A stretch of 64,000 nt of DNA from Cellulomonas pakistanensis (GTDB taxonomy: Bacteria > Actinomycetota > Actinomycetes > Actinomycetales > Cellulomonadaceae), in the NCBI RefSeq assembly GCF_016862755.1, contig NZ_BONO01000015.1, forward strand, positions 42,977-106,976. The letters run 5' to 3'. Within the stretch, counting starts at the first letter, position 1. Each line of letters starts with the position of its first letter. Position numbers and translations under genes: made by a program. The notes beneath the pieces are model-generated. The model made no database searches and had not been told where the DNA came from. It saw only the letters and a list, made by a program, of their open reading frames with translations. Below, one piece after another: positions 19,413-30,164 of this stretch.

Positions 19413-20702
19413 TCAGTCCGCCGGGCCCGCGATCAGGATGACCGTCGCGGTCCGCGCCGTGCCGTCGGCCGTCGTCCAGGTCAGCGTCACCTGGTCGCCG
19501 GGGGCGTGGTCCGCGAGCGCCGCGCTCAGCGCGTCCGCGTCCGCCACCGCGGTGCTGTCGACCGCGGTGACCGTGTCGCCCGCCGCCAGGCCGGCCTCGG
19601 CGGCCGGGGTCCCCTCGATCACGCCGGCGATCGTCGCGCCGCTGCTGCCGGTCGCGCCCGCGGCGCCGCCGACGCCGGGGACCGTCCCCAGCTGCACGCC
19701 CAGGAACGCCGGGTAGCCGAGCGTGATCGTGTCCGTGTCCTGGCCGGCCACGATCCGGGTCACCACGTCGAGCGCGTCGCCGACCGGGATCGCGAAGCCC
19801 GTGATGTCGGTCGAGCCCGACGACGCGGCGGTCGTGATGCCGACCACCTCGCCCTCGTCGTCCAGGAGCGCTCCCCCCGAGTCGCCGGACACCACGTCGG
19901 CGTCCACCTGGATCAGCCCGGTCAGCGACTCGCCGGCCGACGCGCCCTCGGCCTGGGTGGTGATGTCCTGGTCGAGCGCGGTGACCGTGCCGCCGGCCGC
20001 CAGCAGCACGCCGCCGCCCTCCGCGTTGCCGACCGCCGTGACGCCGTCGCCGACCGCGAGGTCGCCGTCGTCGTCCAGCGCGGCCGTCGCCAGCCCGGAC
20101 GCGCCCTGCAGCTGCAGCACCGCGACGTCCGCGGTCGCGTCGGTGCCGACGACCTCGGCGACGTAGGTCCGACCGGTCGTGCCGATGGTGACGGTGATCT
20201 CCGTCGCGCCCTCGACGACGTGGTTGTTGGTCACGACCAGGCCGTCCGACGTCAGCACGACGCCGCTGCCCGCCGCCTCCGCGGACTGGTACCCGAGCAC
20301 GGTGTCGACCAGGACGACGCCCTGCTGCTGCGCGTCGGTGGCCGTCGTGGCGTCGAGGGTGGCCGTGCCGGTGCCGGTCGAGGAGCCGGCACCCGGGAGC
20401 AGGCCGGTCGACGGGGCGCCGGAGCCGTCGCCGTCGCCGTGGCCCCACGCGGTGCCGCTCCAGCCGCCCGATCCGTCCCGCCCGGCCGTCGCGGTCAGGC
20501 CGGTGCCGGCGGCGTCGTCGGGCCACCCGGTCGCGACCGCCGAGCCGCCGAGCACCAGGCCCGCGGCGACGGCCCCCGACGTGAGCAGTCCGATCGCGGT
20601 GCGGCGCCGGCGGGAGCGCCGCGGCGCCGGCGCGGCGTCGGCGGTGGGGACGGCATCCGCGCGCTCGGGCTGCGCGGTCGACGCGGGGTCGTGCTGGTCC
20701 AT
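19413..20702 (-). CDS. Membrane-anchored trypsin-like serine protease with PDZ domain (HtrA/DegP type)
   Basis: The 429-residue protein has a cytoplasmic Arg-rich N-terminus, one transmembrane helix (about 36-57), a Gly/Ser-rich linker, a trypsin-like domain with His161 (TNNHVVEG), Asp192 (ATADVAVL) and Ser275 (SGDSGGAL), and a C-terminal PDZ domain (about 325-425). HtrA proteases degrade or refold damaged envelope proteins. ATG is chosen because AGGAGG precedes it by seven bases. No two-component system is adjacent. Confidence 0.92.
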   Translation of the reverse strand: MDQHDPASTAQPERADAVPTADAAPAPRRSRRRRTAIGLLTSGAVAAGLVLGGSAVATGWPDDAAGTGLTATAGRDGSGGWSGTAWGHGDGDGSGAPSTGLLPGAGSSTGTGTATLDATTATDAQQQGVVLVDTVLGYQSAEAAGSGVVLTSDGLVVTNNHVVEGATEITVTIGTTGRTYVAEVVGTDATADVAVLQLQGASGLATAALDDDGDLAVGDGVTAVGNAEGGGVLLAAGGTVTALDQDITTQAEGASAGESLTGLIQVDADVVSGDSGGALLDDEGEVVGITTAASSGSTDITGFAIPVGDALDVVTRIVAGQDTDTITLGYPAFLGVQLGTVPGVGGAAGATGSSGATIAGVIEGTPAAEAGLAAGDTVTAVDSTAVADADALSAALADHAPGDQVTLTWTTADGTARTATVILIAGPAD

Positions 20703-20832
20703 GGGACACCTCCTGCGGGGCGCCGCGGTGGCGCCGACGGGAGGAAGACAACGCCCCGCACCCGGACGTCCGCTGGACCCTCCCTGTGCGCCGGCGATGA
20801 GCCGCGGCCCGCCGAGGCCGGCAGGTGCAGGT

Positions 20833-20860
20833 CGAGGTCGGCACCGGGGTGCCGACCTCG
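20833..20860 (-). terminator. Palindrome downstream of the amidohydrolase gene
   Basis: CGAGGTCGGCACC at 20833-20845 is inverted at 20848-20860 with only two bases between. A third partial copy (GGTGCCGACCTCG) lies at 20868-20880. It sits in the 192-base gap between the amidohydrolase stop and the HtrA-like start; no promoter is obvious there. It probably terminates the amidohydrolase transcript. Confidence 0.6.
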
Positions 20861-20894
20861 ACCACGGGGTGCCGACCTCGGCGGGCCGGGCGCG

Positions 20895-22118
20895 TCAGGC
20901 GGTGAAGCGCTCCGCGCGCTCGACCACGCGGGCCGTGGCCGTCGCCCGGTCCCAGGTGTAGACGGTGCGGCCCTCGATGAGCACGTGCTCGGCGCGGGCG
21001 TGCACGTCGAGCGGGTCGCCGGACCAGACGACGACGTCGCCGTCGCGGCCCGGCTCCAGCGCGCCGACCCGGTCGTCCAGGCCGAGGAACGACGCCGGGT
21101 TGACTGTGAGGGCCTCGAGCGCCGTCTGCCGGGGCAGGCCGTCCTTCACCGCCAGCGTCGCCTGGTGCACGAGGAAGTTGATCGGCACGACGGGGTGGTC
21201 GGTGGTGATCGCGACCCGGACACCCGCCTTCGCGAGCGCCGCCAGGTTGGCGATCGCCCGGTCCCGCAGCTCGACCTTCGACCGCGAGGTGAACATCGGG
21301 CCGAAGATCACCGGGATGTCGCGCTCGGCGATGACGTCGGCGATCTTGTGGCCCTCGGTGCCGTGGTTGAGCACCAGCCGGTAGCCGAACTCGTCGGCCA
21401 GGCGGATCGCGGTCACCAGGTCGTCGTGCCGGTGCGCGTGCTGGTCCCAGGCGAGCTCGCCGTCCAGCACCCGGGCGAGCGTTTCCAGGCCGAGGTCGGT
21501 CTTGAACGGCTCGCCCTTGGCCTCGGCGGCGGCGCGCGCCGCCCGGTAGTGCTGCGCCTCGGTGAACGCCTGCCGGATGATCAGCGCCGTGCCCAGCCGG
21601 GTCGACGGGGTCTGGTTCTTCCCGGCGTAGACGCGCTTCGGGTTCTCGCCCAGCGCCGACTTCACGCTCACCGCGGCGCGGATGACCTGCTCGTCGATCG
21701 TGCGGCCGCCCCAGGACTTGATCGCGACCGACTGGCCGCCGATCGGGTTGCCCGAGCCGGGCTTCACCACGACCGAGGTGACGCCGCCGGACAGCGCGTC
21801 GCGGAAGCCCTCGTCGTCGATGTTGATCGCGTCGATCGCCCGGACCGCCGCCATGTTGGGGCCCGTCATCTCGTTGACGTCGTCACCCGCGACGCCCTCG
21901 CCCTCCTCGTGGATGCCGATGTGGCCGTGCGCCTCGACGAAGCCGGGCAGCACCCAGCGGCCGGTCGCGTCGACGACGGTCGCGCCCTCGGGGACGGCGA
22001 CGTCCACGCCGACGGCCTCGATGCGGCCGTCGCGGATCAGGACGGTGCCGCCGTCGATCGGGTCGGAGGAGACGGGGACGACATGGCCGCCGGTGACGGC
22101 GACGACGGAGGAGGTCAT
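20895..22118 (-). CDS. Amidohydrolase (imidazolonepropionase/dihydroorotase-like metal-dependent hydrolase)
   Basis: This 407-residue amidohydrolase-superfamily protein has the metal motif EAHGHIG, a later VLNHGTEGHK, and ITTDHPVVP with the conserved Asp. The composite fold is visible from the N-terminal beta-sandwich (GRIEAVG) and the C-terminal DGDVVVW. The substrate is unknown; cyclic amides or peptides are typical. ATG at 22118 is preferred to an in-frame GTG at 22127 because a -10-like TACGGT lies seven bases before the ATG (22131-22126), which suggests a leaderless mRNA. Confidence 0.87.
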   Translation of the reverse strand: MTSSVVAVTGGHVVPVSSDPIDGGTVLIRDGRIEAVGVDVAVPEGATVVDATGRWVLPGFVEAHGHIGIHEEGEGVAGDDVNEMTGPNMAAVRAIDAINIDDEGFRDALSGGVTSVVVKPGSGNPIGGQSVAIKSWGGRTIDEQVIRAAVSVKSALGENPKRVYAGKNQTPSTRLGTALIIRQAFTEAQHYRAARAAAEAKGEPFKTDLGLETLARVLDGELAWDQHAHRHDDLVTAIRLADEFGYRLVLNHGTEGHKIADVIAERDIPVIFGPMFTSRSKVELRDRAIANLAALAKAGVRVAITTDHPVVPINFLVHQATLAVKDGLPRQTALEALTVNPASFLGLDDRVGALEPGRDGDVVVWSGDPLDVHARAEHVLIEGRTVYTWDRATATARVVERAERFTA

Positions 22119-22210
22119 GGCCTCCACCGTACGTCGGCCCCCGGCCCGCCCGACCCGCGCCCGGCGAGGTCGCGGTGCCGCGCGGCGGCCCGGTGTGGCA
22201 CCGTGGCCGG

Positions 22211-23212
22211 GTGCGATACGTGATCATCGGCGCCGGCGCGGTCGGCGGGACCATCGGCGGGCTGCTGGCGGAGGCGGGGCGCAAGGTCGTGCTCGTCGCC
22301 CGCGGCGCCCACCTGGACGCGATGCGGGACGCCGGCCTGCACCTCACCACCCCGGCCGGCGCGCGGGTGGTCCGCGCCGCGACCGCGGCCGGCCCCGAGG
22401 ACGTCGACCTGCGGGCGGGCGACGTGCTGGTGCTGGCGGTCAAGGGCCAGGACACCGCGGCGACGACGGCGCAGTGGGCGGGCCGCCCGGTCGCCGGCGG
22501 GCGCACCGCGGGCGAGGACCTGCTGCTGGTCTGCGCGCAGAACGGGGTGGACAACGAGCGCACGGCGCTGCGCCGGTTCGCCCGGGTCGCCGGCATGTGC
22601 GTGTGGCTGCCCGCGACGTTCCTCGAGCCCGGCCGGGTGTCGGCGGCCGGCAGCCCGGTGACGGGCGTGCTGACCATGGGCTCGTACCCCGTCGGCGAGC
22701 CGGACCCCGACCTGGCCGCCGTGAGCGCCGACCTGGAGGCCGTCGGCTTCCGCGCGCCCGTCGTGCGGGACGTCATGGCGTGGAAGTACGCGAAGCTGCT
22801 GAGCAACCTCGGCAACGCCGTCGAGGCCCTGTGCGGCCCGGTGCGCGAGCCCGCCGCGAAGGAGCTGCTGTCCGCGACGGTGGCCGAGGCGCGCGAGGTG
22901 CTCGCCGCCGCCGGCATCGAGCCGACCTCCCCGGAGGAGGAGGCCGCGGCGCGGGGCGACTTCACGCTCGTCGAGCTGCCGGGCGTCACGCGGCTCGGCG
23001 GGTCGTCGTGGCAGAGCCTGGTGCGCGGCGCGGGGTCGATCGAGGCGGCGTACCTGAACGGCGAGATCGTGCTGCTCGGCCGGCTGCACGGGGTCGCGAC
23101 CCCCCTGAACGCCGCCCTGCTCCGGCTGGCCGAGGCCGCCGCGGCCGCCGGCGAGCAGCCCGGCGGGCACGACGCGGCCGAGATCCTCGGCGCCGCGCGG
23201 GCCGCGGCCTGA
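22211..23212 (+). CDS. Ketopantoate reductase-like (ApbA/PanE) oxidoreductase
   Basis: The 333-residue protein begins with a Rossmann motif (VIIGAGAVGGTIGG), holds VKGQDT and the dehydrogenase segment MAWKYAKLLSNLGNAVEAL, and ends in a helical C-terminal domain. ApbA/PanE enzymes reduce 2-ketopantoate with NADPH, but many paralogues act on other ketoacids. No pantothenate gene is nearby, so the substrate is open. The GTG has no ribosome site; a -10-like CACCGT lies six bases upstream. Confidence 0.82.
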   Translation: MRYVIIGAGAVGGTIGGLLAEAGRKVVLVARGAHLDAMRDAGLHLTTPAGARVVRAATAAGPEDVDLRAGDVLVLAVKGQDTAATTAQWAGRPVAGGRTAGEDLLLVCAQNGVDNERTALRRFARVAGMCVWLPATFLEPGRVSAAGSPVTGVLTMGSYPVGEPDPDLAAVSADLEAVGFRAPVVRDVMAWKYAKLLSNLGNAVEALCGPVREPAAKELLSATVAEAREVLAAAGIEPTSPEEEAAARGDFTLVELPGVTRLGGSSWQSLVRGAGSIEAAYLNGEIVLLGRLHGVATPLNAALLRLAEAAAAAGEQPGGHDAAEILGAARAAA

Positions 23213-23220
23213 GCGGAGCG

Positions 23221-23781
23221 GTGGTGGCGAGCGGGGCGCCCGGCGGGGCCGGCGGGCCGGGGGCGGTCGGGCCGGAGGCGGTCGGGCCGGAGGCGGTCGG
23301 GCCGGGTGCGGTCGGGGCGGGTGCGCCCGGACGCGCGGCGGGCGACGACGGACCCGGTGCCGCGCCGGGCTCCGCCACGCCTCCGCCCGCCGCCGCGGCC
23401 AAGCCGCTGCCCCCCGGCCCGCCGTCGACCCGCGTCGACCGCTGGGTGTGGGCGGTCCGGCTGACCAAGACCCGCGCCGCGGCGGCGACCGCGTGCCGCG
23501 CCGGGCACGTACGGGTCAACGGCGAGCGCGCCAAGCCGGCCACGTCGGTGAAGGTCGGTGACGAGGTCCGGGTCCGGGGCGAGGGGCCCGAGCGGATAGT
23601 CGAGGTCGCGCACGTCCTGGAGCGGCGCGTCGGCGCCGAGCCCGCGGCCCGGTGCTACATCGACCGCACCCCGGCTCCCCCGCCGCCCGAGCAGGTGGCG
23701 GTGGCGGCGCAGCGGGACCGCGGCGCGGGCCGGCCGACGAAGCGCGAGCGCCGCGAGATCGACCGGCTCCGCGGCCGCTGA
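23221..23781 (+). CDS. S4-domain RNA-binding protein (Hsp15-like) with low-complexity N-terminal extension
   Basis: The core (about 75-185 of 186 residues) is an S4 domain of the Hsp15/RNA-binding heat shock type: RVDRWVWAVRLTKTRAAAA, VRVNGERAKPATSVKVGDEV, then a basic tail. Hsp15 recycles 50S subunits carrying stalled nascent chains. Residues 1-70 are Gly/Ala/Pro-rich with 15-base tandem repeats, so the true start may lie further in. It begins nine bases after the PanE-like stop. Confidence 0.8.
   Translation: MVASGAPGGAGGPGAVGPEAVGPEAVGPGAVGAGAPGRAAGDDGPGAAPGSATPPPAAAAKPLPPGPPSTRVDRWVWAVRLTKTRAAAATACRAGHVRVNGERAKPATSVKVGDEVRVRGEGPERIVEVAHVLERRVGAEPAARCYIDRTPAPPPPEQVAVAAQRDRGAGRPTKRERREIDRLRGR
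23257..23318 (+). repeat. Tandem 15-bp repeats (GGCGGTCGGGCCGGA type)
   Basis: Four near-identical 15-base units code for G-P-E-A-V repeats in the N-terminal extension of the S4 protein. They keep frame and look like slippage products. Confidence 0.8.
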
Positions 23782-23824
23782 CCCGCCGCACCCGCGCCCC
23801 GCGCCCCGCGCCCCGCGCCTCGCG

Positions 23825-23885
23825 CCGAGTGTCCAGAAACTCGCCCGATCTGGGCGGATTCGTCCGGCAGTTTCTGGACACTCGG
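23825..23885. terminator. Long hairpin between convergent S4 and DUF72 genes
   Basis: CCGAGTGTCCAGAAACT at 23825-23841 is perfectly inverted at 23869-23885. The 27-base loop holds a small inner hairpin (CGCCC-GATCT-GGGCG). The arms are AT-richer than the surroundings and there is no U-tract. A bidirectional terminator is likely; a short intergenic repeat element is the alternative. Confidence 0.65.
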
Positions 23886-23972
23886 CCCCGGGCCGAGCCG
23901 CTCGGGCAGAGCCAGCCTGGCCGAGCCGGGCGGCCGAGCCGAGTGGGGCGGCCCGCCCGGGGCCCGCGCGGG

Positions 23973-24866
23973 TCAGGCCGAGCCGACCAGCGGGCCGACG
24001 CCCAGCCGCGCCGCCAGGGCCATCGCGTCGACCGGCGCGCGCACCTTCACGTCGTTGTCGAAGTACACGAACACGTCCCGCCCCTGCGGCGCCGGCGCCG
24101 CCGCGGGACCGAGCCGGCGCGCGTCCTCGGGCTCGCCGCCCGCCGCCCACGCGCGCACCCGCGCCGCCCACCGGTCGAGCGCCGGGTCGTCGTAGCCGGA
24201 CACGTAGAGCTCGGAGTCGCCGTGCAGCCGCACGTAGACCACGTCGGACGTGACGTCCTCCAGGTACGGCCACTTCCCGGCGGTGTCGGCGACCACCAGC
24301 CCGATGCCGTGCTCGCGCAGCAGCGCGGGGAACTCGGGGGTCTCGAACGTCGCGTGCCGCACCTCGAGCACGTGCCGCAGCGGGCGGTCCTCGTCCGTCG
24401 TGGTCCAGGCGCGGTCGTCGAGCCGCTCGTCGTGCCGGGCGGCCAGCTCCGCGGCGGCGGCCGTCGTGCGCGGCAGCAGGTCGAAGAACCGGGCGAGCCG
24501 GTCCGGGTCGTAGCCGAGCGTCGGCGGCAGCTGCCAGAGCACCGGGCCGAGCGCCGGGCCCAGCGCCAGCACCCCGGACGCGAAGAAGTTCGCCAGCGGC
24601 ACCTCGACGTCGGCGAGCTTCTTCATGTGGGTGACGAACCGGCCGCCCTTGACCGAGAACACGAAGTCCTCCGGGACCTCCGCGCGCCACGCCTGGTACG
24701 ACCCGGGGCGCTGCAGCGCGTAGAACGAGCCGTTGATCTCGATGGTCCCCAGGTGCCGGGACGCGTGCTCGAGCTCCCGGCGCTGCGCCAGCCCCTTCGG
24801 GTAGAACACCCCGCGCCAGGGCGCGTACCGCCAGCCCGAGATGCCGATGCGGACGGTCGAGGTCAT
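23973..24866 (-). CDS. DUF72 family protein (YecE-like)
   Basis: This 297-residue protein has the DUF72 hallmarks: GISGWRYAPWRGVFYP at the start, EINGSFYALQ, FVFSVKGGRFVTH, and a late VYFDNDVKVRAPVDA. DUF72 proteins adopt a TIM-barrel-like fold; no enzyme activity is established to my knowledge. The ATG has a -10-like TACGGT six bases upstream (24878-24873) and no ribosome site. Confidence 0.92.
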   Translation of the reverse strand: MTSTVRIGISGWRYAPWRGVFYPKGLAQRRELEHASRHLGTIEINGSFYALQRPGSYQAWRAEVPEDFVFSVKGGRFVTHMKKLADVEVPLANFFASGVLALGPALGPVLWQLPPTLGYDPDRLARFFDLLPRTTAAAAELAARHDERLDDRAWTTTDEDRPLRHVLEVRHATFETPEFPALLREHGIGLVVADTAGKWPYLEDVTSDVVYVRLHGDSELYVSGYDDPALDRWAARVRAWAAGGEPEDARRLGPAAAPAPQGRDVFVYFDNDVKVRAPVDAMALAARLGVGPLVGSA

Positions 24867-24990
24867 GGCCGGACCGTAGGCACGGCGCCCGGGCCCGGCA
24901 ACCGCTCCGGACGGGTGACGCGCGGCGCGCGTCGCCGCGCGTTTCCCCGTTCGACACGCGCGGGACGCCCGGTGGCGGTATGCCTGGCGG

Positions 24991-26448
24991 GTGCACGCCG
25001 ACCCCGCCCCGCTCCCGCCGACGCCGCCGGGGCCCGCCGCCGGCCCGGCGACCCCCGCCGGCGCCGCGCCCGCCGCGCCCGCGCCCGCCCCCGGCGCGCG
25101 CCGCCGCATCGCCGCCTGGGCGCTGTGGGACTGGGGATCCGCGGCGTTCAACGCCGTCATCACGACCTTCGTGTTCACCCGCTGGCTCACGAGCGACGCG
25201 TTCGTCGACCCGGCCGTGGTCGCGGAGGGCGGCGACGCCCTGGACGCGGCGCTGGCCCGGCACTCGACCTGGCTGGGCTGGGGCCTGACGGCGGCGGGCG
25301 TGCTCATCGCCCTGCTCGCCCCGCTGAGCGGGACCCGGGCGGACGGCTCCGGGCGCCGGCGGCGCAACCTCGCGGTGCAGACCGCCGTGACGGTCGCGCT
25401 GTGCGCCGCGATGGCCCTCGTCCGGCCCGACCCGGGCTCGCTGACCGCGAACCTGCTCCTGGGCATCGCGCTGCTCGCGACCGCGAACCTCACGTTCGAG
25501 CTGGCGAGCGTGCACTACAACGCCCTGCTCCCCCGGGTCGCGACGCCCGCGACGCTCGGCCGGGTCAGCGGGCTGGGCTGGGGAGCGGGCTACCTGGGCG
25601 GCATCGTGCTGCTGCTCGTGCTGTTCGTCGGGTTCATCAACCCGGAGGTGGGCTGGTTCGGGGTCACCGGCGAGGACGGGGTGAACATCCGGGTCGCGGT
25701 CCTGGTGTCGGCGCTGTGGTTCGGGGTGTTCGCGATCCCCGTCCTCCTCGCCGTGCCCGACGACCCGGCGGAGGCCGCCGCCCGGACGCGCCGGCCCGGC
25801 GTCGTCGAGGCGTACCGCCGGATCGTCGCCGACGTCTGCGACCTGTGGCGGACCTCACGCAGCACGGTCTGGTTCCTGCTGGCCAGCGCCGTCTACCGCG
25901 ACGGGCTCGCGGGCGTGTTCACGTTCGGCGCCGTCATCGCGTCGGGCACCTTCGGGTTCTCGGCGAGCGAGGTGGTCGTGTTCGCGATCGCCGCGAACGT
26001 GGTCGCCGGCATCTCGACGCTCGCGGCCGGGGCGCTCGACGACCGCGTCGGCCCGCGGGTGCTGATCGTGGTGTCCCTGGCGGGGCTGGTCGTCGCCGGC
26101 GTCGCGACGTTCGCGCTGGCCGGCGCCGGCGCGTCCGCGTTCTGGGTGTGCGGGCTGCTGCTCTGCCTGTTCGTCGGCCCGGCGCAGTCGGCGAGCCGGT
26201 CGCTGCTCACCCGGATCGCACCGCCCGGCCGGGAGAGCCAGATCTTCGGCCTGTACGCGACCACCGGCCGTGCCGCGAGCTTCCTGGCGCCGTTCGCGTT
26301 CTCGACCACCGTGGCGGTCGCCGGGTCGCAGCGGTGGGGCATCCTGGGCATCGTGCTCGTGATCGCGATCGGCCTCGCCGCGCTGCTGCCGCTGCACCTG
26401 GCGGCGGCACGGCCCGGGGCGCGCGCGGCCGGCCCGGGGCGCGCGTGA
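24991..26448 (+). CDS. MFS transporter of the UMF1/Atg22-like family
   Basis: This 485-residue protein has about twelve hydrophobic segments after a 35-residue Pro/Ala-rich cytoplasmic start. WALWDWGSAAFNAVI at the first helix and the NLTFELASVHYNALLP loop are typical of UMF1/BtlA-like transporters related to vacuolar Atg22 effluxers. It probably exports amino acids or small metabolites. Its stop overlaps the next hydrolase start as GTGA. A -10-like TATGCC lies six bases before the GTG. Confidence 0.88.
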   Translation: MHADPAPLPPTPPGPAAGPATPAGAAPAAPAPAPGARRRIAAWALWDWGSAAFNAVITTFVFTRWLTSDAFVDPAVVAEGGDALDAALARHSTWLGWGLTAAGVLIALLAPLSGTRADGSGRRRRNLAVQTAVTVALCAAMALVRPDPGSLTANLLLGIALLATANLTFELASVHYNALLPRVATPATLGRVSGLGWGAGYLGGIVLLLVLFVGFINPEVGWFGVTGEDGVNIRVAVLVSALWFGVFAIPVLLAVPDDPAEAAARTRRPGVVEAYRRIVADVCDLWRTSRSTVWFLLASAVYRDGLAGVFTFGAVIASGTFGFSASEVVVFAIAANVVAGISTLAAGALDDRVGPRVLIVVSLAGLVVAGVATFALAGAGASAFWVCGLLLCLFVGPAQSASRSLLTRIAPPGRESQIFGLYATTGRAASFLAPFAFSTTVAVAGSQRWGILGIVLVIAIGLAALLPLHLAAARPGARAAGPGRA

Positions 26449-27413
26449 CCGGCTGGCGGCCCGACCCGCTCGGGCCCGGCTGGGAGCAGCGCACGCTCGC
26501 GCTCTCCACCACCGACCCGGACCTGGTCGCGACCGTCGTCCGCCGCGCCCCCGACCCGGGGTCGGCCCCCGGCGGCCCCGCGGTGCTGCACGTGCACGGG
26601 TTCAACGACTACTTCTTCCAGACCCACCTGGCCGACGCGTTCGCCGCGGCGGGCCACACGTTCTACGCGGTCGACCTGCGCCGGTGCGGCCGGTCGTGGC
26701 GCGAGGGGCAGGTGCCGCACTACGTCGACGACCTCGCCGAGTACCGCGCCGACCTGGGGCTGGCGGCGCGCCTGGTGCGCGAGGAGCTCGGCCACGACCG
26801 GCTCACCGTGCACGGCCACTCGACCGGCGGGCTGACCGCGGCGCTGTGGGCGGACAGCCCCGGCGGCCGCGCCGCCGTCGACGCGCTCGTGCTGAACAGT
26901 CCCTGGTTCGACCTGAACGCCCGCTGGTTCCAGCGCGTGGTGTCGACGTGGGTGCTCGACAGCCTGGGGCCGGTCGACCCGATGCGGGTGCTCGCGGACG
27001 GACCGTCGGCCTACTCGTGGCACCTGCACGCCGACCACGGCGGGCGCTGGGCGTACGACCGCGCGCTCAAGCCCGCCGAGGGCTTCCCGGTGCGCGCCGG
27101 GTGGCTGCGCGCGGTGCGCCGGGGCCAGGCGCGGCTCGCGCGCGGGCTGCGGATCGAGGCGCCCGTCCTGGTGTGCACGGCCGCGGAGTCCGGGCCGAAC
27201 GCGCGGTCCAACCCGCTGCTCGACGCCCAGGACACGGTGCTCGACGTGCGGCAGATCTGGGCCCGCGCGCCCAGGCTCGGCGACGACGTCACCCTCGTGA
27301 CGGTCGCGGGCGGCATCCACGACCTCGCGTTGTCGGCCGACGGCCCGCGGGCGGAGTACCTGCGCACCGTCACGGAGTTCCTGGCCCGGGTGCAGGGCGA
27401 CCGCGCGGCCTGA
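26445..27413 (+). CDS. Alpha/beta hydrolase (lysophospholipase-like)
   Basis: The 322-residue protein has the oxyanion motif HVHGFNDYFFQTH, the nucleophile elbow GHSTGG and a late GGIHDLAL for the catalytic His. The DLRRCGRSW segment resembles serine aminopeptidase S33 and monoglyceride lipases. GTG overlaps the MFS stop, so the two are co-translated; it may act on what the transporter moves. Confidence 0.87.
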   Translation: MTGWRPDPLGPGWEQRTLALSTTDPDLVATVVRRAPDPGSAPGGPAVLHVHGFNDYFFQTHLADAFAAAGHTFYAVDLRRCGRSWREGQVPHYVDDLAEYRADLGLAARLVREELGHDRLTVHGHSTGGLTAALWADSPGGRAAVDALVLNSPWFDLNARWFQRVVSTWVLDSLGPVDPMRVLADGPSAYSWHLHADHGGRWAYDRALKPAEGFPVRAGWLRAVRRGQARLARGLRIEAPVLVCTAAESGPNARSNPLLDAQDTVLDVRQIWARAPRLGDDVTLVTVAGGIHDLALSADGPRAEYLRTVTEFLARVQGDRAA

Positions 27414-27422
27414 CGCCCGCCG

Positions 27423-28953
<1,531 letters not shown>

Positions 28954-28970
28954 CCCCGCCCCGCGGCCCT

Positions 28971-29026
28971 CGAGTGGACGATCTGGCCCGACACGCCCCG
29001 GCGTGTCGGGCCGGATCTTCCACTCG
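28971..29026. terminator. Long near-perfect palindrome after the hydrolase gene
   Basis: Two 27-base arms (28971-28997 and 29000-29026) match at 25 positions with only two bases between; the outer ends are CGAGTGGA and TCCACTCG. It lies 17 bases after the hydrolase stop. It may terminate that transcript, and it could also extrude as a cruciform. Confidence 0.65.
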
Positions 29027-29080
29027 TCGCTGCGACCGACGCCCGAGGCCCATGTCGGCGGCGTCCGGCATGCTGGTGGG

Positions 29081-30025
29081 GTGCAGCACCCGACCGACCG
29101 CGCGCTGACCGCCGCGTACGTCCCCGACGGCCCGCTGGACGTGCGGCTCACGCTCATGCTGGTCCGCCGCGGCGGCCTCGACCCGGCACTGCGGATCGAC
29201 CGCGACGGCACGGTCTGGCACGCGCTGCGCACGGCGGACGGCCCCGCGACCCTGCACCTGCGGCCCGGACCCGGCGGGGTCGCTGCCGCGGCGTGGGGGC
29301 CCGGCGCCGCGCGGGCGCTGGCCGGGCTGCCGGACCTGCTGGGCGCCCGGGACGACCCGCGCACGTTCGACCCGGTCGGTCACCTGGCGCTCGCCGCCGC
29401 GCACCGCCGGCTGCGGGGGCTGCGCATCCCCCGGACCGGCGACGTCCTCGGCGCGCTGGTCCCGGCGGTCCTCGAGCAGCGCGTGGTGACGGTGGACGCG
29501 CACCACGCCTGGCGCTGGCTGCTGCTGCGGCACGGCGAGACCCCGCCGGGGCCCGCGCCCGCCGGCATGCGGGTGCCGCCGGACGCGCTCGGCTGGCGGC
29601 GGGTGCCGGTGTGGGACTGGCGCCGGGCCGGCGTGGACGACCAGCGGTCGTCGACGATCCTGCGGGCCGCCGCCGTCGCGCGCCGGCTGCAGGAGGTGCT
29701 GGACGTCGCCCCGGACGCGCCGGGCGCCGCCGCGGAGGTGCGGCGCCGGCTGGCCACCGTCCCGGGCGTCGGGGTGTGGACCGTCGCGGAGACCACCCGC
29801 CGCGCGCTCGGGGACCCCGACGCCGTGTCCGTCGGGGACCTGCACCTCCCCCGGCTCGTCGGCACCGCGATCGCGGGCCGCCGCGTCGAGCAGGAGGAGG
29901 TCCTCGACGTGCTCGCGCCCTGGGCGCCGCACCGCGGCCGCGTCGTGCGGCTGCTGGAGCTCACGGACCGGTCGCGCGCGCCCCGCACGCGCCCCCGCCC
30001 CCGCCGCGCGGTCCGGCCGGCCTGA
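29081..30025 (+). CDS. HhH-GPD superfamily DNA glycosylase (AlkA-like)
   Basis: The 314-residue protein looks like a DNA-3-methyladenine glycosylase II relative: [18 protein letters not shown] opens the HhH-GPD fold, [13 protein letters not shown] is the helix-hairpin-helix, and SVGDLHLPR holds the catalytic Asp. It removes damaged bases in base excision repair. The GTG has a -10-like CATGCT six bases upstream and no ribosome site. Confidence 0.87.
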   Translation: MQHPTDRALTAAYVPDGPLDVRLTLMLVRRGGLDPALRIDRDGTVWHALRTADGPATLHLRPGPGGVAAAAWGPGAARALAGLPDLLGARDDPRTFDPVGHLALAAAHRRLRGLRIPRTGDVLGALVPAVLEQRVVTVDAHHAWRWLLLRHGETPPGPAPAGMRVPPDALGWRRVPVWDWRRAGVDDQRSSTILRAAAVARRLQEVLDVAPDAPGAAAEVRRRLATVPGVGVWTVAETTRRALGDPDAVSVGDLHLPRLVGTAIAGRRVEQEEVLDVLAPWAPHRGRVVRLLELTDRSRAPRTRPRPRRAVRPA

Positions 30026-30164
30026 CCGCGCGCGGGGTCGGGCGCCTCGCGCGCGGCACCCCGCGCCGCGACACCGACGTCCACCGCCGCGCCCCGGAAT
30101 ACCGCGTCCCCGCGCGCCGCTGCACAATGGACCGTCCGACAGACCCACCCACGAGGGAGCCTTC

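Noticed and set aside
22118..22127. GTG at 22127 as start of the amidohydrolase
   Set aside because: It overlaps the -10-like TACGGT that fits transcription starting at the ATG at 22118.
23257..23318. Tandem repeats considered as a CRISPR array
   Set aside because: Units are 15 bases with no spacers and lie inside a coding frame; no cas genes are present.
30026..30164. SAH riboswitch upstream of luxS-mtnN
   Set aside because: The segment is GC-rich with possible stems but lacks a recognisable SAH aptamer core.
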